A DNA stretch of 64,000 nt from Mycobacterium sp. Z3061 (GTDB lineage Bacteria > Actinomycetota > Actinomycetes > Mycobacteriales > Mycobacteriaceae). The notes under the pieces are model-generated. The model was not told the DNA's origin. It saw only the letters and a list, made by a program, of their open reading frames with translations, and did no database searches. The position numbers and the translations under genes were made by a program. This document shows, piece after piece, positions 16,236 to 27,535 of the stretch. Location of the stretch: assembly GCF_031583025.1 (NCBI RefSeq), contig NZ_CP134062.1, positions 4,092,001 to 4,156,000 of the forward strand, given 5' to 3'. How positions within the stretch are numbered: position 1 is the first letter of the stretch; each line of letters opens with the position of its first letter.

Positions 16236-17927
16236 ATGAATTCGCCCGCCAGTCCACCTGCCGTTGCAGACACACCCGTACCCGACACCAAGTCGGCGAT
16301 CTCGCCGCTGCGCTGGATTTTCTGGGGTGCCTTGATTTGTCTTATCGACCTCACTTACAGCAAAACGGTCAATGGTGTCGGATGGAAGTTTGATTTCGCC
16401 AACGATGCGGTCGGGGTGTTGATCATCCTGTGGGGAACATCCCGACTGGCCAGAATTCGGGTCCACGATCGATACCGATCTGCCCTGCGCTTCGTGAAAA
16501 TCACGGCGGTCTTTTCGCTCGTGGATGCGATCCACGCCCATTTCATTTATGACACCCCTGCGGCAATTGCACTCTTCTTCTCGCTAGTGAATGCCGCGGA
16601 GATGGTCGCCACGGTGGTGTTCTGTGTTGCGATGCGCTGGCTGGGCGAAGCGGCGGGCCTCCAGAGATCAGCGAAGAGCTGGAAAATCACCACGTTGCTG
16701 TTCGTAATCATTTATCTGATTCCGCTGGGATCACTTTCCTGTGCCGCAGCGATCGCGATTGCACTGAGATCGCCTTTCCACCTCGATCTGGGACCGGCCG
16801 GTCTGTGGTTGATGCCGGTGTTCGCCGCCCCTTTGATTCACTTTTTCGTCTCCACCACGCGGATGAAGGCCGACGCCCAATCGCCGGCACACGAACCGCC
16901 CCCGCACCCGCCACAAGCCAGTCAGCAACTCAACCGAACCCGAAGACGGCTCGTGCGCATACTGGCGATGGCGGGCGTGGTCGCGGTCGTGGGTCTGTTT
17001 GCTCTGCTCTATTACCGGTCGCAGGCGGCAAAACCCGTCATACCGCCCACCGTGCAGGTCGACAACGGCCCGTACGCGGTTGCCGTTGATCCGGGCACCC
17101 GCACCGTCTACGTCACCAACACGAAGGACAACACGGTGTCGGTGATCGACGGGAAGACGCGGACCGTCACTGCCACCGTATTCGTCGGCGATTATCCGAC
17201 CAGTGTGGCGGTGGATCCGAGCACCCACACCGTCTACGTCGCCAACCTTCATGACAGCACGGTGTCGGTGATCGACGGGAACACGCATGTGGTCACCGCC
17301 ACCGTGAACGCCGGCAAGAACCCCGTCGCCGTGGCGGTGGATCCTGCCACCCACACCGTCTACGTCGCCAACTATCAAGACGTCACGGTGTCAGTGATCG
17401 ACGGGTACACGAATGCCGTCACCGCCACGGTGAAAGTCGGCCCCCAGCCGAGCGGGGTAGCGGTGGATCCGGGCACCCACTCCGTCTACGTCACCAATTT
17501 TTACGACGGCACGGTATCGGTGATCGACGGGTCGACGCGCACGGTCACCGCCACCCTAAAGGTCGGCGAGTGGAACGACCGCCAGTTCAACACGGTGGCG
17601 GTGGATGCGGGCACCCACAGCGTTTACGTCGCGAACCTTCAAGGCGGCAGGGTTTCGGTGATCGACGGATCGACGCACAAGGTGACCGCCACCATTGATG
17701 CCGGCAAGTACCCGAACGGGGTGGCGGTGGACCCGGACACCCACACCGTCTACGTCACCAACAGCTTGGACAACAAGGTGTCGGTGATCGACGGATCGAC
17801 GCACAGGGTCATCGCCACCATTCCCGTCGGCCGGTGGCCGGACGGCGTGGCGGTGGATCCGGCCACCCACACCGTCTACGTCGCCAACAACAGCGATGAC
17901 ACCGTATCGGTGATCGAACGACGATAG
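16236..17927 (+). CDS. Polytopic membrane protein with C-terminal seven-blade YVTN beta-propeller
   Basis: A 563-residue protein in two parts. Residues 1-265 contain about seven hydrophobic helices. A Pro-rich linker at about 212-235 lies before the last helix (about 240-262). Residues about 275-563 form seven tandem blades of about 42 residues with the YVTN signature (VAVDPxTHTVYVxN, then VSVIDG and VTATV). Seven blades close one propeller, probably on the outer face of the membrane. Such propellers bind protein or glycan ligands; no enzyme domain is seen. The blades are also highly similar in DNA, so the region may expand and contract. Confidence 0.85.
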   Translation: MNSPASPPAVADTPVPDTKSAISPLRWIFWGALICLIDLTYSKTVNGVGWKFDFANDAVGVLIILWGTSRLARIRVHDRYRSALRFVKITAVFSLVDAIHAHFIYDTPAAIALFFSLVNAAEMVATVVFCVAMRWLGEAAGLQRSAKSWKITTLLFVIIYLIPLGSLSCAAAIAIALRSPFHLDLGPAGLWLMPVFAAPLIHFFVSTTRMKADAQSPAHEPPPHPPQASQQLNRTRRRLVRILAMAGVVAVVGLFALLYYRSQAAKPVIPPTVQVDNGPYAVAVDPGTRTVYVTNTKDNTVSVIDGKTRTVTATVFVGDYPTSVAVDPSTHTVYVANLHDSTVSVIDGNTHVVTATVNAGKNPVAVAVDPATHTVYVANYQDVTVSVIDGYTNAVTATVKVGPQPSGVAVDPGTHSVYVTNFYDGTVSVIDGSTRTVTATLKVGEWNDRQFNTVAVDAGTHSVYVANLQGGRVSVIDGSTHKVTATIDAGKYPNGVAVDPDTHTVYVTNSLDNKVSVIDGSTHRVIATIPVGRWPDGVAVDPATHTVYVANNSDDTVSVIERR

Positions 17928-17968
17928 GGTTCAGCACCGCTCGTCGGTAGGACTGAATGCGCCAAACC

Positions 17969-18868
17969 TCATCGTGAACCGGTCGCCAGCTTCACCACCC
18001 GATCGTTGCGGGCGTCGGCGACGTACACGGTGCCGGCTCCGTCGACTGCCACCCCGGCGGGGTCGTCGAGGCCACGGATCCGCAATCGGTTCTGCGTGCT
18101 GGACCCGGGCGGCAGCGTCACGACCTGATTGTTGAGGCTGTCGATGACGTACACGGTGCCCGCGCCGTCGACCGCCACCCCGGTGGGGTATTCGAGGCCA
18201 GCGAAAGGCAGCGCGGTCTGGGTACTGGATCCGGCCGGCAGCTTCAGCACCCGACCGTGGTAGTGATCGGCCACATACACGGTGCCCGCGCCGTCCACCG
18301 CCACCCCGGCGGGGTCGCTGAGGCCATGGAACCGCAATCGGTTCTGCGTGCCGGATCCGGCCGCCAGCATCACCACCTGATCGCGAAGCCTGTCGACGAT
18401 GTATACGGTGCCGACGCCGTCCACCGCCACCCCGGTGGGGTCTTGGAGATCGGTGAACGGCAGCACGGTCTGGGCGCTGTCTCCCGAGGCCAACTTCACG
18501 ACTGCACCGCTGGCGTTGTCGGTATCGGTGACGTACACGGTGCCCACGCCGTCCACCGCCACCGCGGAGGGGTGTTTGAGGCCGGTGAACGGCAGCACGG
18601 TCTGGGCGCTGGATCCGGCCGCCAACTTCACCACCCGACCGTTGTCCCGGTCGGCGACGTACACGGTGCCCGCGCCGTCCACCGCCACCCCGGAGGGGTG
18701 TTTGAGGCCGGTGAACGGGACCACTGACTGCGCACCGGACGAAGGCTCGGTGGTGCTGATGATCAGCCTGGTGACGGCAACGACGATGGCGACGGTCAGC
18801 AGGACGGCGGGGATCAGGAGGCTCTTGCGCCGCCACCACCGGCGGGGGGCACCCGCCCCGTTCTCCAC
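17969..18868 (-). CDS. Membrane-anchored six-repeat NHL beta-propeller, PknD-sensor-like
   Basis: A 299-residue protein with a short basic cytoplasmic N-terminus, one helix at about 16-38 and six NHL repeats (hydrophobic pair, GVAVDGAGTVYVADxxN, VVKLxxGS). The repeats closely resemble the extracellular sensor domain of the mycobacterial kinase PknD, but no kinase domain is present. It may be a ligand-binding decoy or adhesin, or a sensor partner. It is convergent with the YVTN propeller gene, 41 bp apart. Each blade is about 135 bp and near-identical at DNA level. Confidence 0.85.
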   Translation of the reverse strand: MENGAGAPRRWWRRKSLLIPAVLLTVAIVVAVTRLIISTTEPSSGAQSVVPFTGLKHPSGVAVDGAGTVYVADRDNGRVVKLAAGSSAQTVLPFTGLKHPSAVAVDGVGTVYVTDTDNASGAVVKLASGDSAQTVLPFTDLQDPTGVAVDGVGTVYIVDRLRDQVVMLAAGSGTQNRLRFHGLSDPAGVAVDGAGTVYVADHYHGRVLKLPAGSSTQTALPFAGLEYPTGVAVDGAGTVYVIDSLNNQVVTLPPGSSTQNRLRIRGLDDPAGVAVDGAGTVYVADARNDRVVKLATGSR

Positions 18869-19011
18869 GACGACCCTCCCTAGCTCAGTCCAGTTCTCTG
18901 CCGGAACAGGATCGTTAGCGCGACGTCAATCGTCTCGCCGGGGGTGCGGCACGCAGCAGGGTATTTCGACCCGTACCGGCGCGGCCTTTGGTAGCCCAAG
19001 ACCCCCTGCGC

Positions 19012-19413
19012 TCAGAACGAATACACATTCTCGAAGCTCACGAACATGCCATGACTGGTGCGGTCGTTGACGAACCGGATGCCGGTCTCGGCGGGGTAGA
19101 TCGTCCAATTTCCGTGGTGGTAGGTCTGCCCGTAGGCCATCGCGGTTATGGGTTGCCCGACGTCAAGGTTTCCCAGTTCCCAGTGGAATGCCCCATCCCC
19201 GGCTGTCACAGGGCTCCCGCCAGTCGGCGGTGCTTGCTTGAACTCTCCTTGGCAGACAACCTCGTCACCCTGCAAGGTGGGATCGGGTGCGACCGCGCAG
19301 ACCAGGTTGAGGGATTGGATGTCGTAGTACTCGGCGGCTGCTGTCGCCGGCCAGAGCAACGCTGATGCGGCCAGCAGTCCGGCGCAGGATCTGGCGATAG
19401 TTCGGATGGTCAT
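19012..19413 (-). CDS. Small secreted protein
   Basis: A 133-residue exported protein from the ATG at 19413, which follows a strong GGAAGG ribosome site. The signal peptide ends near ATAAAEYY. The mature part has two cysteines (VCAVA and VVCQG) likely to form a disulfide, then GAFHWELGNLDVGQPITAMAYGQTY. This is reminiscent of exported mycobacterial proteins of unknown function. A longer frame from 19473 places the signal peptide internally and is rejected. Confidence 0.72.
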   Translation of the reverse strand: MTIRTIARSCAGLLAASALLWPATAAAEYYDIQSLNLVCAVAPDPTLQGDEVVCQGEFKQAPPTGGSPVTAGDGAFHWELGNLDVGQPITAMAYGQTYHHGNWTIYPAETGIRFVNDRTSHGMFVSFENVYSF

Positions 19414-20065
19414 GGTTGTGTTCCTTCCATGGAGTGCCCAGACGAACGCCAGGGCGCAGGTCCCCTCCGTCAATCCGTCCCCTCAACGACCCCGAATGTC
19501 GATGCCACCAGCCTCAATGTCTCGGTGATCCAGCAAAAGGGTCCTTCGCCCCCTCTTGATGAGCAATGCTGTTGCGCTTGCACTGCAATCCGACCGGCCT
19601 GGCTGCGGATCGAATCGGTAATGCCCATTCGCTCTCGCGGAGTCCCGTGTAGTCGACCTCCATTGCCCGACTGATCGCCTCGCGTTCCCCGACGCCGCTG
19701 GCACCGGCGGCACAGCCCGGGCAGCTGTCGACGGCCTCGGCCGCTCGACTGAGCCTGCTGAAGTGTGCATGCATTGGTATCGACGTCGCTGCGGATACGT
19801 CGCGGGGTATGACAAAGCCGGGTCTGGCGCTTCCGAAACTGACCCTTACCGCGCTTCTTAAGTCGCGGGTCTAATTCAGCGTTTTCGCGATCAAGAAGCT
19901 CCCCGGGCCGTGGAAGCCCATGACCGGAATATCCGGATATCCGGTCCGATGACGCTGCCGTTGGCATTCGACCCCCGCTGACCCGCGCGAGCAAACGCAT
20001 GCGCACCTGTAAATCGTGAGCGCGATTGAGTTCCCCAACCCACTCGCAAGGGATAACCTTCCGCT
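19414..20065. other. 652-bp region without a recognised gene
   Basis: It lies between two divergent genes and is the longest non-coding gap in the window. Minus-strand frames up to 178 codons lack ribosome sites and recognisable motifs. A short run of CCGGATAT units sits near 19924-19945. It may hold promoters and a decayed gene; I can support neither. Confidence 0.45.
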
Positions 20066-22699
20066 ATGTCCCGCGTCGTGATCGTGGGTGGGGGCGCCGC
20101 GGGGGTGCTCGCCGCGGTACATCTGCGCCGGAAAAAACCGGAAGCGCAGATCACGCTGACCGACGCATCCGGCCGTCCCGGCACCGGCGCGGCGTACGGC
20201 ACCAACGACCCGACCCACTTGTTGAACGTTCCTGCGCATCGCATGTCGGCCTGGCCGGACGATCCCGACCACTTCTGTCGTTGGCTGGACGAACGAGCTG
20301 TCACGCCGGCGGAGAGCTTCGCACCACGACTTGCCTACGGCCGCTACCTGCGGGAGCTACTGGCGGGCGCCGATGTGCGTATCGAGACTGCCGAGGTCGT
20401 CGGATTGGTGCCTGGCGCGTTCACGCAGGTGAAGCTGAACGACGGACGTTCGTTATCGGCGCACGTGGTGGTGCTTGCGTCTGGGCGTCCCGAAGGTGGC
20501 CTGCCCGACTCGTTGGAACGCGCCTTCGCTCCGGTGTTGGCCGCAGGCACTGACGGCAAGGTTGTGGTGGATCCGTGGGCGCCCGGCGCGCTCGCGGCTC
20601 TCGGTTCACGTCGGCCCCACAACGTCTTGGTGATCGGTTCTGGACTCACGGGCATCGACGTGGCGCTGCATCTGATCGCGCGCGGCGCCACGGTCACCAT
20701 GCTGTCGCGCCACGGCACGCTCCCTCATTGCTTCGTCGACACGGGAGCGCCGACAGAGCTGCCTCACGTCGATTCGCTCGGTGACGCGAACACGCTGGAG
20801 CAGGTGCGTGCCGCCCTCGGTGCGGATCTCGCCCGTGCTCGTGAAGCCAGTTTGAACTGGCGACAAGTGATCGATGCAATGCGGCCGCGCACCGCTCGGC
20901 TGTGGCGCTCGCTGGGGTGGGAGGACCAACGCCGTTTCCTGCGCGAGGACTTGCGGCAGTGGGAGGTCCTGCGCCACCGCATGCCGCCGACGACCGCCGC
21001 CGCAATCGATGCCGCGATCGGCAGTGGCCAACTGATTATCGAGGCGGGCGAAGTGGCCGATGTGTCGCTGCGGCGAAGTGGCGTCGAACTGGTCGTCGCG
21101 ACCAGCGAGGGATCAGTTCGTCGACGGGGTGACGCGGTGGTCGCCGCAACCGGGACCGCGTGGGACCGGCGATCGCTGCAACGCTCCCCGCTGTGGGCGA
21201 ACCTGCTGGCTTCGGGTGTCGCGTCGATGCACCCCTGCGGCATCGGCGTTCGCCTTGATACCGACGGCCGCCTCATCGACGAGACCGGCGCCACGGTCCA
21301 GAGCATCGTCTGCATCGGGGCGATCCGTCAGGGTGAGGAGTGGGAAACCACCGCGATCCCCGAGATCCGTGCCCAAGCCGCCCACATAGCGCAATTTCTC
21401 ACCGACGACACGCGCGACCGTCCGACGAGAGCCCCACGCCGGATCACCACCACCCCGACAGTGAGCGGTGCCGATGCTTGCTACGCCGAGGGTGTGCGTC
21501 GCTTGCTCGCCGTCCAGGACGGCGCCTCAGTCGCTTTCGCCGCCGCGGTCGCGGAAAATCCCCACCACCCGCGTGCGCATGTCGCGCTGGCAATGATCGC
21601 GACGGAACGTCCCGACCGGGCCGGCGGTCGCGACGCGGTCAACGGCCATCTCGCGAGAGCGCGGGCGGCGCTCGCACATGGCAGCGCCGAGGACCGCAGC
21701 CACGTCGAAGCGATCGCGACCTGGTGCGAGAAAGGGAACACCGCAGGCACCGAAGCACTCATTGACCATCTCGACCGCGTACCGGACGACGCGGTCGCAT
21801 TGCTGGTGCTCGCACCGTCGATCGCGTTCGCCGGGGCCGGCGATGCATTGCCGAACGCGTGGCAGTACGTCGAGCGGTTCACCGGCGTGCATGGCGAGGC
21901 GCCCTGGTATCTCGGATTGCGCGCGTTCGGGCGAACCGAACAGGGCCTTTGGTACGACGCAGCCGATCTCGCCGATGCGGCGCTCGACCTCGATCCAGGC
22001 AACGGCAACGCCGCGCACGCGCTGTCCCACGTGCACTACGAGACCGACGCGCACGGTGCCGGACTGAAATGGCTCACGGAATGGATCACCGGGCACGGCA
22101 GCACACAGCGTTACCTCCCGCACTTCCAGTGGCACGCCGCGCTGCACGAACTCGCCATGGGCAACGCCGCTGCGGCAGCGCGCCGGTATACGACGTCTCT
22201 CGCGCCGCCCCATTCCAGGGACGTGCGCTGTTTGGTGGACGCCGGTTCGCTCGCTTGGCGGGCGCGCATGCATCCGGACTGGGTGACACCCCCAGATCCG
22301 ATGCCGGTACTCGCAGAGGTTGGCTCGCTCGCCTATGCGCCGAAAACGCCGTTCATCGCGTTTCACGCGTTGCTTCTCCTGGCCGCGGCGAACGACCCGG
22401 CCGCGATCCGCGCCATCGGTGTCCCCGGCGCGACAGACGAACAGGCAACGACGTTGCGCCTGATCGGCGAAGGCCTCATCGCGCTGACGGCGGGCGATCC
22501 GCGCGCCGCGCTCGACTATCTCCTCGAGTCGCTCCCCGGGCTTCCATCGATCGGCGGCAGCCGGGTGCAACAGGAAGTGGTCCTCGAAACAGCATTGGCC
22601 GCAATGCTCCAGCTCGGTGCACCGGGCCAAGCCGCGCGCCTCTTGTCGCGGCATCGCGCCGCGGCCGGCCCGCAGGTAACCCGCGGCGCCGTGAACTAA
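20066..22699 (+). CDS. FAD/NAD(P)-binding oxidoreductase fused to a TTC38-like TPR domain
   Basis: A single uninterrupted 877-residue frame. Residues 1-455 are an FAD/NAD(P)-binding oxidoreductase of the NAD_binding_9 type: GGGAAG at 8-13, then GTGAAYGTNDPTHLLNVPAHRMSAW, a second Rossmann GSGLTG at 191-196, and ATGTAWD. Residues about 465-877 resemble the TTC38 family of tetratricopeptide proteins, with AAHALSHVHYETD and FQWHAALHELAMG as signature helices. The two halves are normally separate proteins. The substrate is unknown. It is immediately followed by a hairpin and the tRNA-Val gene, and has no counterpart at this point in M. tuberculosis. Confidence 0.82.
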   Translation: MSRVVIVGGGAAGVLAAVHLRRKKPEAQITLTDASGRPGTGAAYGTNDPTHLLNVPAHRMSAWPDDPDHFCRWLDERAVTPAESFAPRLAYGRYLRELLAGADVRIETAEVVGLVPGAFTQVKLNDGRSLSAHVVVLASGRPEGGLPDSLERAFAPVLAAGTDGKVVVDPWAPGALAALGSRRPHNVLVIGSGLTGIDVALHLIARGATVTMLSRHGTLPHCFVDTGAPTELPHVDSLGDANTLEQVRAALGADLARAREASLNWRQVIDAMRPRTARLWRSLGWEDQRRFLREDLRQWEVLRHRMPPTTAAAIDAAIGSGQLIIEAGEVADVSLRRSGVELVVATSEGSVRRRGDAVVAATGTAWDRRSLQRSPLWANLLASGVASMHPCGIGVRLDTDGRLIDETGATVQSIVCIGAIRQGEEWETTAIPEIRAQAAHIAQFLTDDTRDRPTRAPRRITTTPTVSGADACYAEGVRRLLAVQDGASVAFAAAVAENPHHPRAHVALAMIATERPDRAGGRDAVNGHLARARAALAHGSAEDRSHVEAIATWCEKGNTAGTEALIDHLDRVPDDAVALLVLAPSIAFAGAGDALPNAWQYVERFTGVHGEAPWYLGLRAFGRTEQGLWYDAADLADAALDLDPGNGNAAHALSHVHYETDAHGAGLKWLTEWITGHGSTQRYLPHFQWHAALHELAMGNAAAAARRYTTSLAPPHSRDVRCLVDAGSLAWRARMHPDWVTPPDPMPVLAEVGSLAYAPKTPFIAFHALLLLAAANDPAAIRAIGVPGATDEQATTLRLIGEGLIALTAGDPRAALDYLLESLPGLPSIGGSRVQQEVVLETALAAMLQLGAPGQAARLLSRHRAAAGPQVTRGAVN

Positions 22700-22720
22700 C
22701 CGCTGGGCCACTACCCTGCG

Positions 22721-22778
22721 CGAGAAGACGCAAAGTCACCTCATTTCGGCACGAAATGGATGACTTTGCGTCTGCTCG
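22721..22778. terminator. Long hairpin, GAGCAGACGCAAA family, copy A
   Basis: Arms at 22721-22738 and 22761-22778 pair at 17 of 18 positions, and the interior CATTTCG/CGAAATG (22742-22748 and 22752-22758) pairs perfectly. It lies between the 3' ends of the FAD-TPR gene and the convergent tRNA-Val gene and could terminate both. No T-run follows. Confidence 0.65.
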
Positions 22779-22790
22779 CCATGGGAAAAG

Positions 22791-22862
22791 TGGGCGCGGA
22801 CGGTATCGAACCGCCGACCGCTGGTGTGTAAAACCAGAGCTCTACCACTGAGCTACGCGCCC
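22791..22862 (-). tRNA. tRNA-Val (UAC anticodon)
   Basis: On the minus strand the sequence folds as a complete cloverleaf. The acceptor arm GGGCGCG pairs with CGCGCCC, the D arm is GCTC-AGTGGTA-GAGC, the anticodon stem CTGGT/ACCAG closes the loop TTTACAC with anticodon TAC, and the T arm carries the GTTCGATAC loop. TAC reads GUA valine codons. The discriminator is A and CCA is not encoded. It marks the right edge of the accessory block. Confidence 0.95.
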
Positions 22863-22908
22863 TTGTGCCCCGGCGCAGGCTACACGCCGAAAGCCCAACC
22901 ACCCAAAA

Positions 22909-23370
22909 TTAAACGCGCAACGCCTCCAGCGCCTGGGTCCACACCGCACGATCCCGCGCCTCGCCCGGCTGCTTCATCTCGGCGAACCGGATGAACCCCT
23001 CCTTGTCGACCACGAAGGTGCCGCGGTTGGAGATGCCGGCCACCTCGTTGAAAACCCCGTACGCCTGGCTGACCTCGCCATGCGGCCAGAAGTCCGACAG
23101 CACCGGGAACAGGAAGCCGCTCTGCACCGCCCAGATCTTGTGCGAGGGCGGCGGCCCTACCGAGATGGTCAGCACCGCGCTGTCGTCGTTCTCGAACTCC
23201 GGCAGGTTGTCGCGCAGCTGGTCCAGCTCGCCCTGGCAGATGCCGGTGAACGCCAGCGGGAAGAACACCAGCAGCACGTTCTTGGCGCCGCGATAGCTGC
23301 TGAGCGTGACGGGTTGCTGGTTCTGGTCGCGCAGCGTGAAGTCGGGGGCGGTGGCTCCGACGTCGAGCAT
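22909..23370 (-). CDS. ahpE: 1-Cys peroxiredoxin AhpE
   Basis: A 153-residue AhpE-type peroxiredoxin, orthologous to Rv2238c. The peroxidatic motif PLAFTGIC gives Cys45, and the conserved Arg of SNRGTF activates it. It reduces peroxides and peroxynitrite in the cytosol and is recycled through mycothiol/mycoredoxin in the tuberculosis enzyme. There is no resolving cysteine, as expected. Its ATG overlaps the stop of the upstream DUF3052 gene, so the two are coupled. Confidence 0.95.
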   Translation of the reverse strand: MLDVGATAPDFTLRDQNQQPVTLSSYRGAKNVLLVFFPLAFTGICQGELDQLRDNLPEFENDDSAVLTISVGPPPSHKIWAVQSGFLFPVLSDFWPHGEVSQAYGVFNEVAGISNRGTFVVDKEGFIRFAEMKQPGEARDRAVWTQALEALRV

Positions 23371-23780
23371 CAGCGCTTACCGGCCCGCGACTTCGGCTGC
23401 ACCAACCGGCTGGCCGCCCAGTTGCCCAGGTTGACCGATGACGTCGGCATCAGGCCCGCGGTGGGGGCCGCCTCCGCGATGTCGGCGGGCAGCACGTGAC
23501 CCGGCCGGCCCGTCTTGGGCGTCAGCACCCAGATGACGCCGTCCTCGGCCAGCGGGCTGATCGCGTCCATCAGCAGGTCCACCAGGTCGCCGTCACCGTC
23601 GCGGTACCACATCAGGACGACGTCAACGACCTCGTCGGTGTCCTCGTCAAGCAACTCGCTGCCGCAGGCATCCTCGACATCAGCGCGGATGTCGTCGTCG
23701 GTGTCTTCGTCCCAGCCCCATTCCTGGACGACCTGGTCCCGTTGGATGCCCAGTTTGCGAGCGTGATCCGCCGCGACCAC
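23370..23780 (-). CDS. DUF3052 family protein
   Basis: A 136-residue acidic protein orthologous to Rv2239c. DUF3052 is an actinobacterial family with the conserved start ARKLGI, QEWGWDED, VVDVVLMWYRDGDGDLVD and WVLTPKTGRPGHV. Its function is unknown. The stop overlaps the ahpE start by one base, implying translational coupling and perhaps a related stress role. Confidence 0.88.
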   Translation of the reverse strand: MVAADHARKLGIQRDQVVQEWGWDEDTDDDIRADVEDACGSELLDEDTDEVVDVVLMWYRDGDGDLVDLLMDAISPLAEDGVIWVLTPKTGRPGHVLPADIAEAAPTAGLMPTSSVNLGNWAASRLVQPKSRAGKR

Positions 23781-23864
23781 CGTGGAACCTCCTAAACAAC
23801 CGAGCGCGAGACAACCGAGAGCGACGAACGTAATCGTCGCACAGGCACTACTAGCTTCATACGG

Positions 23865-24449
23865 CTAACCCACGCACATTTTCAACGCCTTGGTCTTGGC
23901 GTCGTTGAGCCGGTCGACCCGCCTGTTGAACTCACCGGTGGACGCGTGGGTGCCGATCGCGTTGGCCACCTGCCGGGCAGCGTCGTTATAGGTGTTCATC
24001 GCGTCGCGCAGCTGTCCCGGCAGCGCGTCGCTGTAACTGTTCTCCACCGCCGAGGCGCTGGCGTTGAGCGCGTCGATGGCCGGACCTTCGGCTGGTCCGG
24101 TGTTCTTGCCGCCGTTGAAGGCCGCGACGAAGGCGTTGACCTTGTCGATCGCTTCCTTGCTGGTGGTGGCGAGCGTGTCGCACGAGGTGCGGATCGCCCT
24201 GGTGGTGACCGACGCGATGCGCTGGGATTCCCGGACGCTGGACGTCACCGACGACGCCGACACCGATGCGGACACCGAGGACCGGTACGCCGGGGCGACA
24301 TTGGTGTCCGGCGCTCCGGACCCCTCGGTCACCTTGGTACAGCCGACAATGCCGATCGCCACCACAGCGATGGACCCGAGAGCCAGGGCGCCTCGCCTGG
24401 GGAACGCCCCCACGCGCCTGCGCGGGACGGCACGCCATCCGATGAGCAC
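23865..24449 (-). CDS. Probable lipoprotein, Rv2240c-like
   Basis: A 194-residue exported protein. A basic N-terminal stretch and hydrophobic helix lead to IGIVGC, a lipobox placing the lipidated Cys at residue 37. The mature part is Ser/Val-rich, then helical, with two further cysteines (TSCDTL and KMCVG) that may pair. The position between DUF3052 and aceE matches Rv2240c. The unusually long pre-helix region suggests the true start may be further in. Function unknown. Confidence 0.7.
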   Translation of the reverse strand: MLIGWRAVPRRRVGAFPRRGALALGSIAVVAIGIVGCTKVTEGSGAPDTNVAPAYRSSVSASVSASSVTSSVRESQRIASVTTRAIRTSCDTLATTSKEAIDKVNAFVAAFNGGKNTGPAEGPAIDALNASASAVENSYSDALPGQLRDAMNTYNDAARQVANAIGTHASTGEFNRRVDRLNDAKTKALKMCVG

Positions 24450-24609
24450 GGGATCTGACGTTACCGGGTCCCGATCCCATCTGCCCCACTAGCACCGACT
24501 TCGGTGTGGCACCCGCGAGCGGAACACGGGTACCCGCCGGAGACGCCGGTGCGGCACGATAGAGGGACGATCCCTCGAGCATCATCCATGCCGACTACAG
24601 GAGCGGAAG

Positions 24610-27399
<2,790 letters not shown>

Positions 27400-27422
27400 G
27401 CCTGCGGGTTCTCTCGTCGAAT

Positions 27423-27472
27423 GTGCGGCCCGCCGCACCCTCGGTGCCGAGTGTGCAGCTAGCCGCACACTC
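27423..27472. terminator. Tandem hairpins between aceE and mabR
   Basis: Two perfect hairpins follow the aceE stop: GTGCGG-cccg-CCGCAC (27423-27438) and GAGTGTGC-N8-GCACACTC (27449-27472). They could terminate aceE transcription before the mabR promoter. No U-tract follows. Confidence 0.5.
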
Positions 27473-27520
27473 ACGCTGGCGGCGACCAGCCCTTTAGCGG
27501 ACTCCGACAGAAAAAGGGCG

Positions 27521-27535
27521 TAGCTTTTAGGAGTG
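27521..27535 (+). promoter_or_regulatory. TANNNT -10 box for a probably leaderless mabR transcript
   Basis: TAGCTT (27521-27526) lies six bases before the GTG start at 27533, the spacing expected if transcription begins at the start codon. An AGGAG also overlaps the start but is too close to act as a ribosome site. Confidence 0.4.

Noticed and set aside
17050-17927. CRISPR-like regular repeats
   Set aside because: The roughly 126-bp period reflects codons of the YVTN propeller blades; there are no short repeats with unique spacers.
17931-18839. 302-codon minus-strand frame over the NHL propeller
   Set aside because: It is out of frame with the NHL repeats; its Arg/Gly repeats merely mirror the DNA repetition.
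19470-20006. 178-codon minus-strand frame
   Set aside because: Low-complexity Arg-rich product without similarity, not preceded by a ribosome site; possibly decayed DNA but not supportable.
22721-22862. Insertion sequence or attachment site at the tRNA
   Set aside because: The inverted repeat recurs elsewhere without a transposase, and no duplicated tRNA end or integrase was found.
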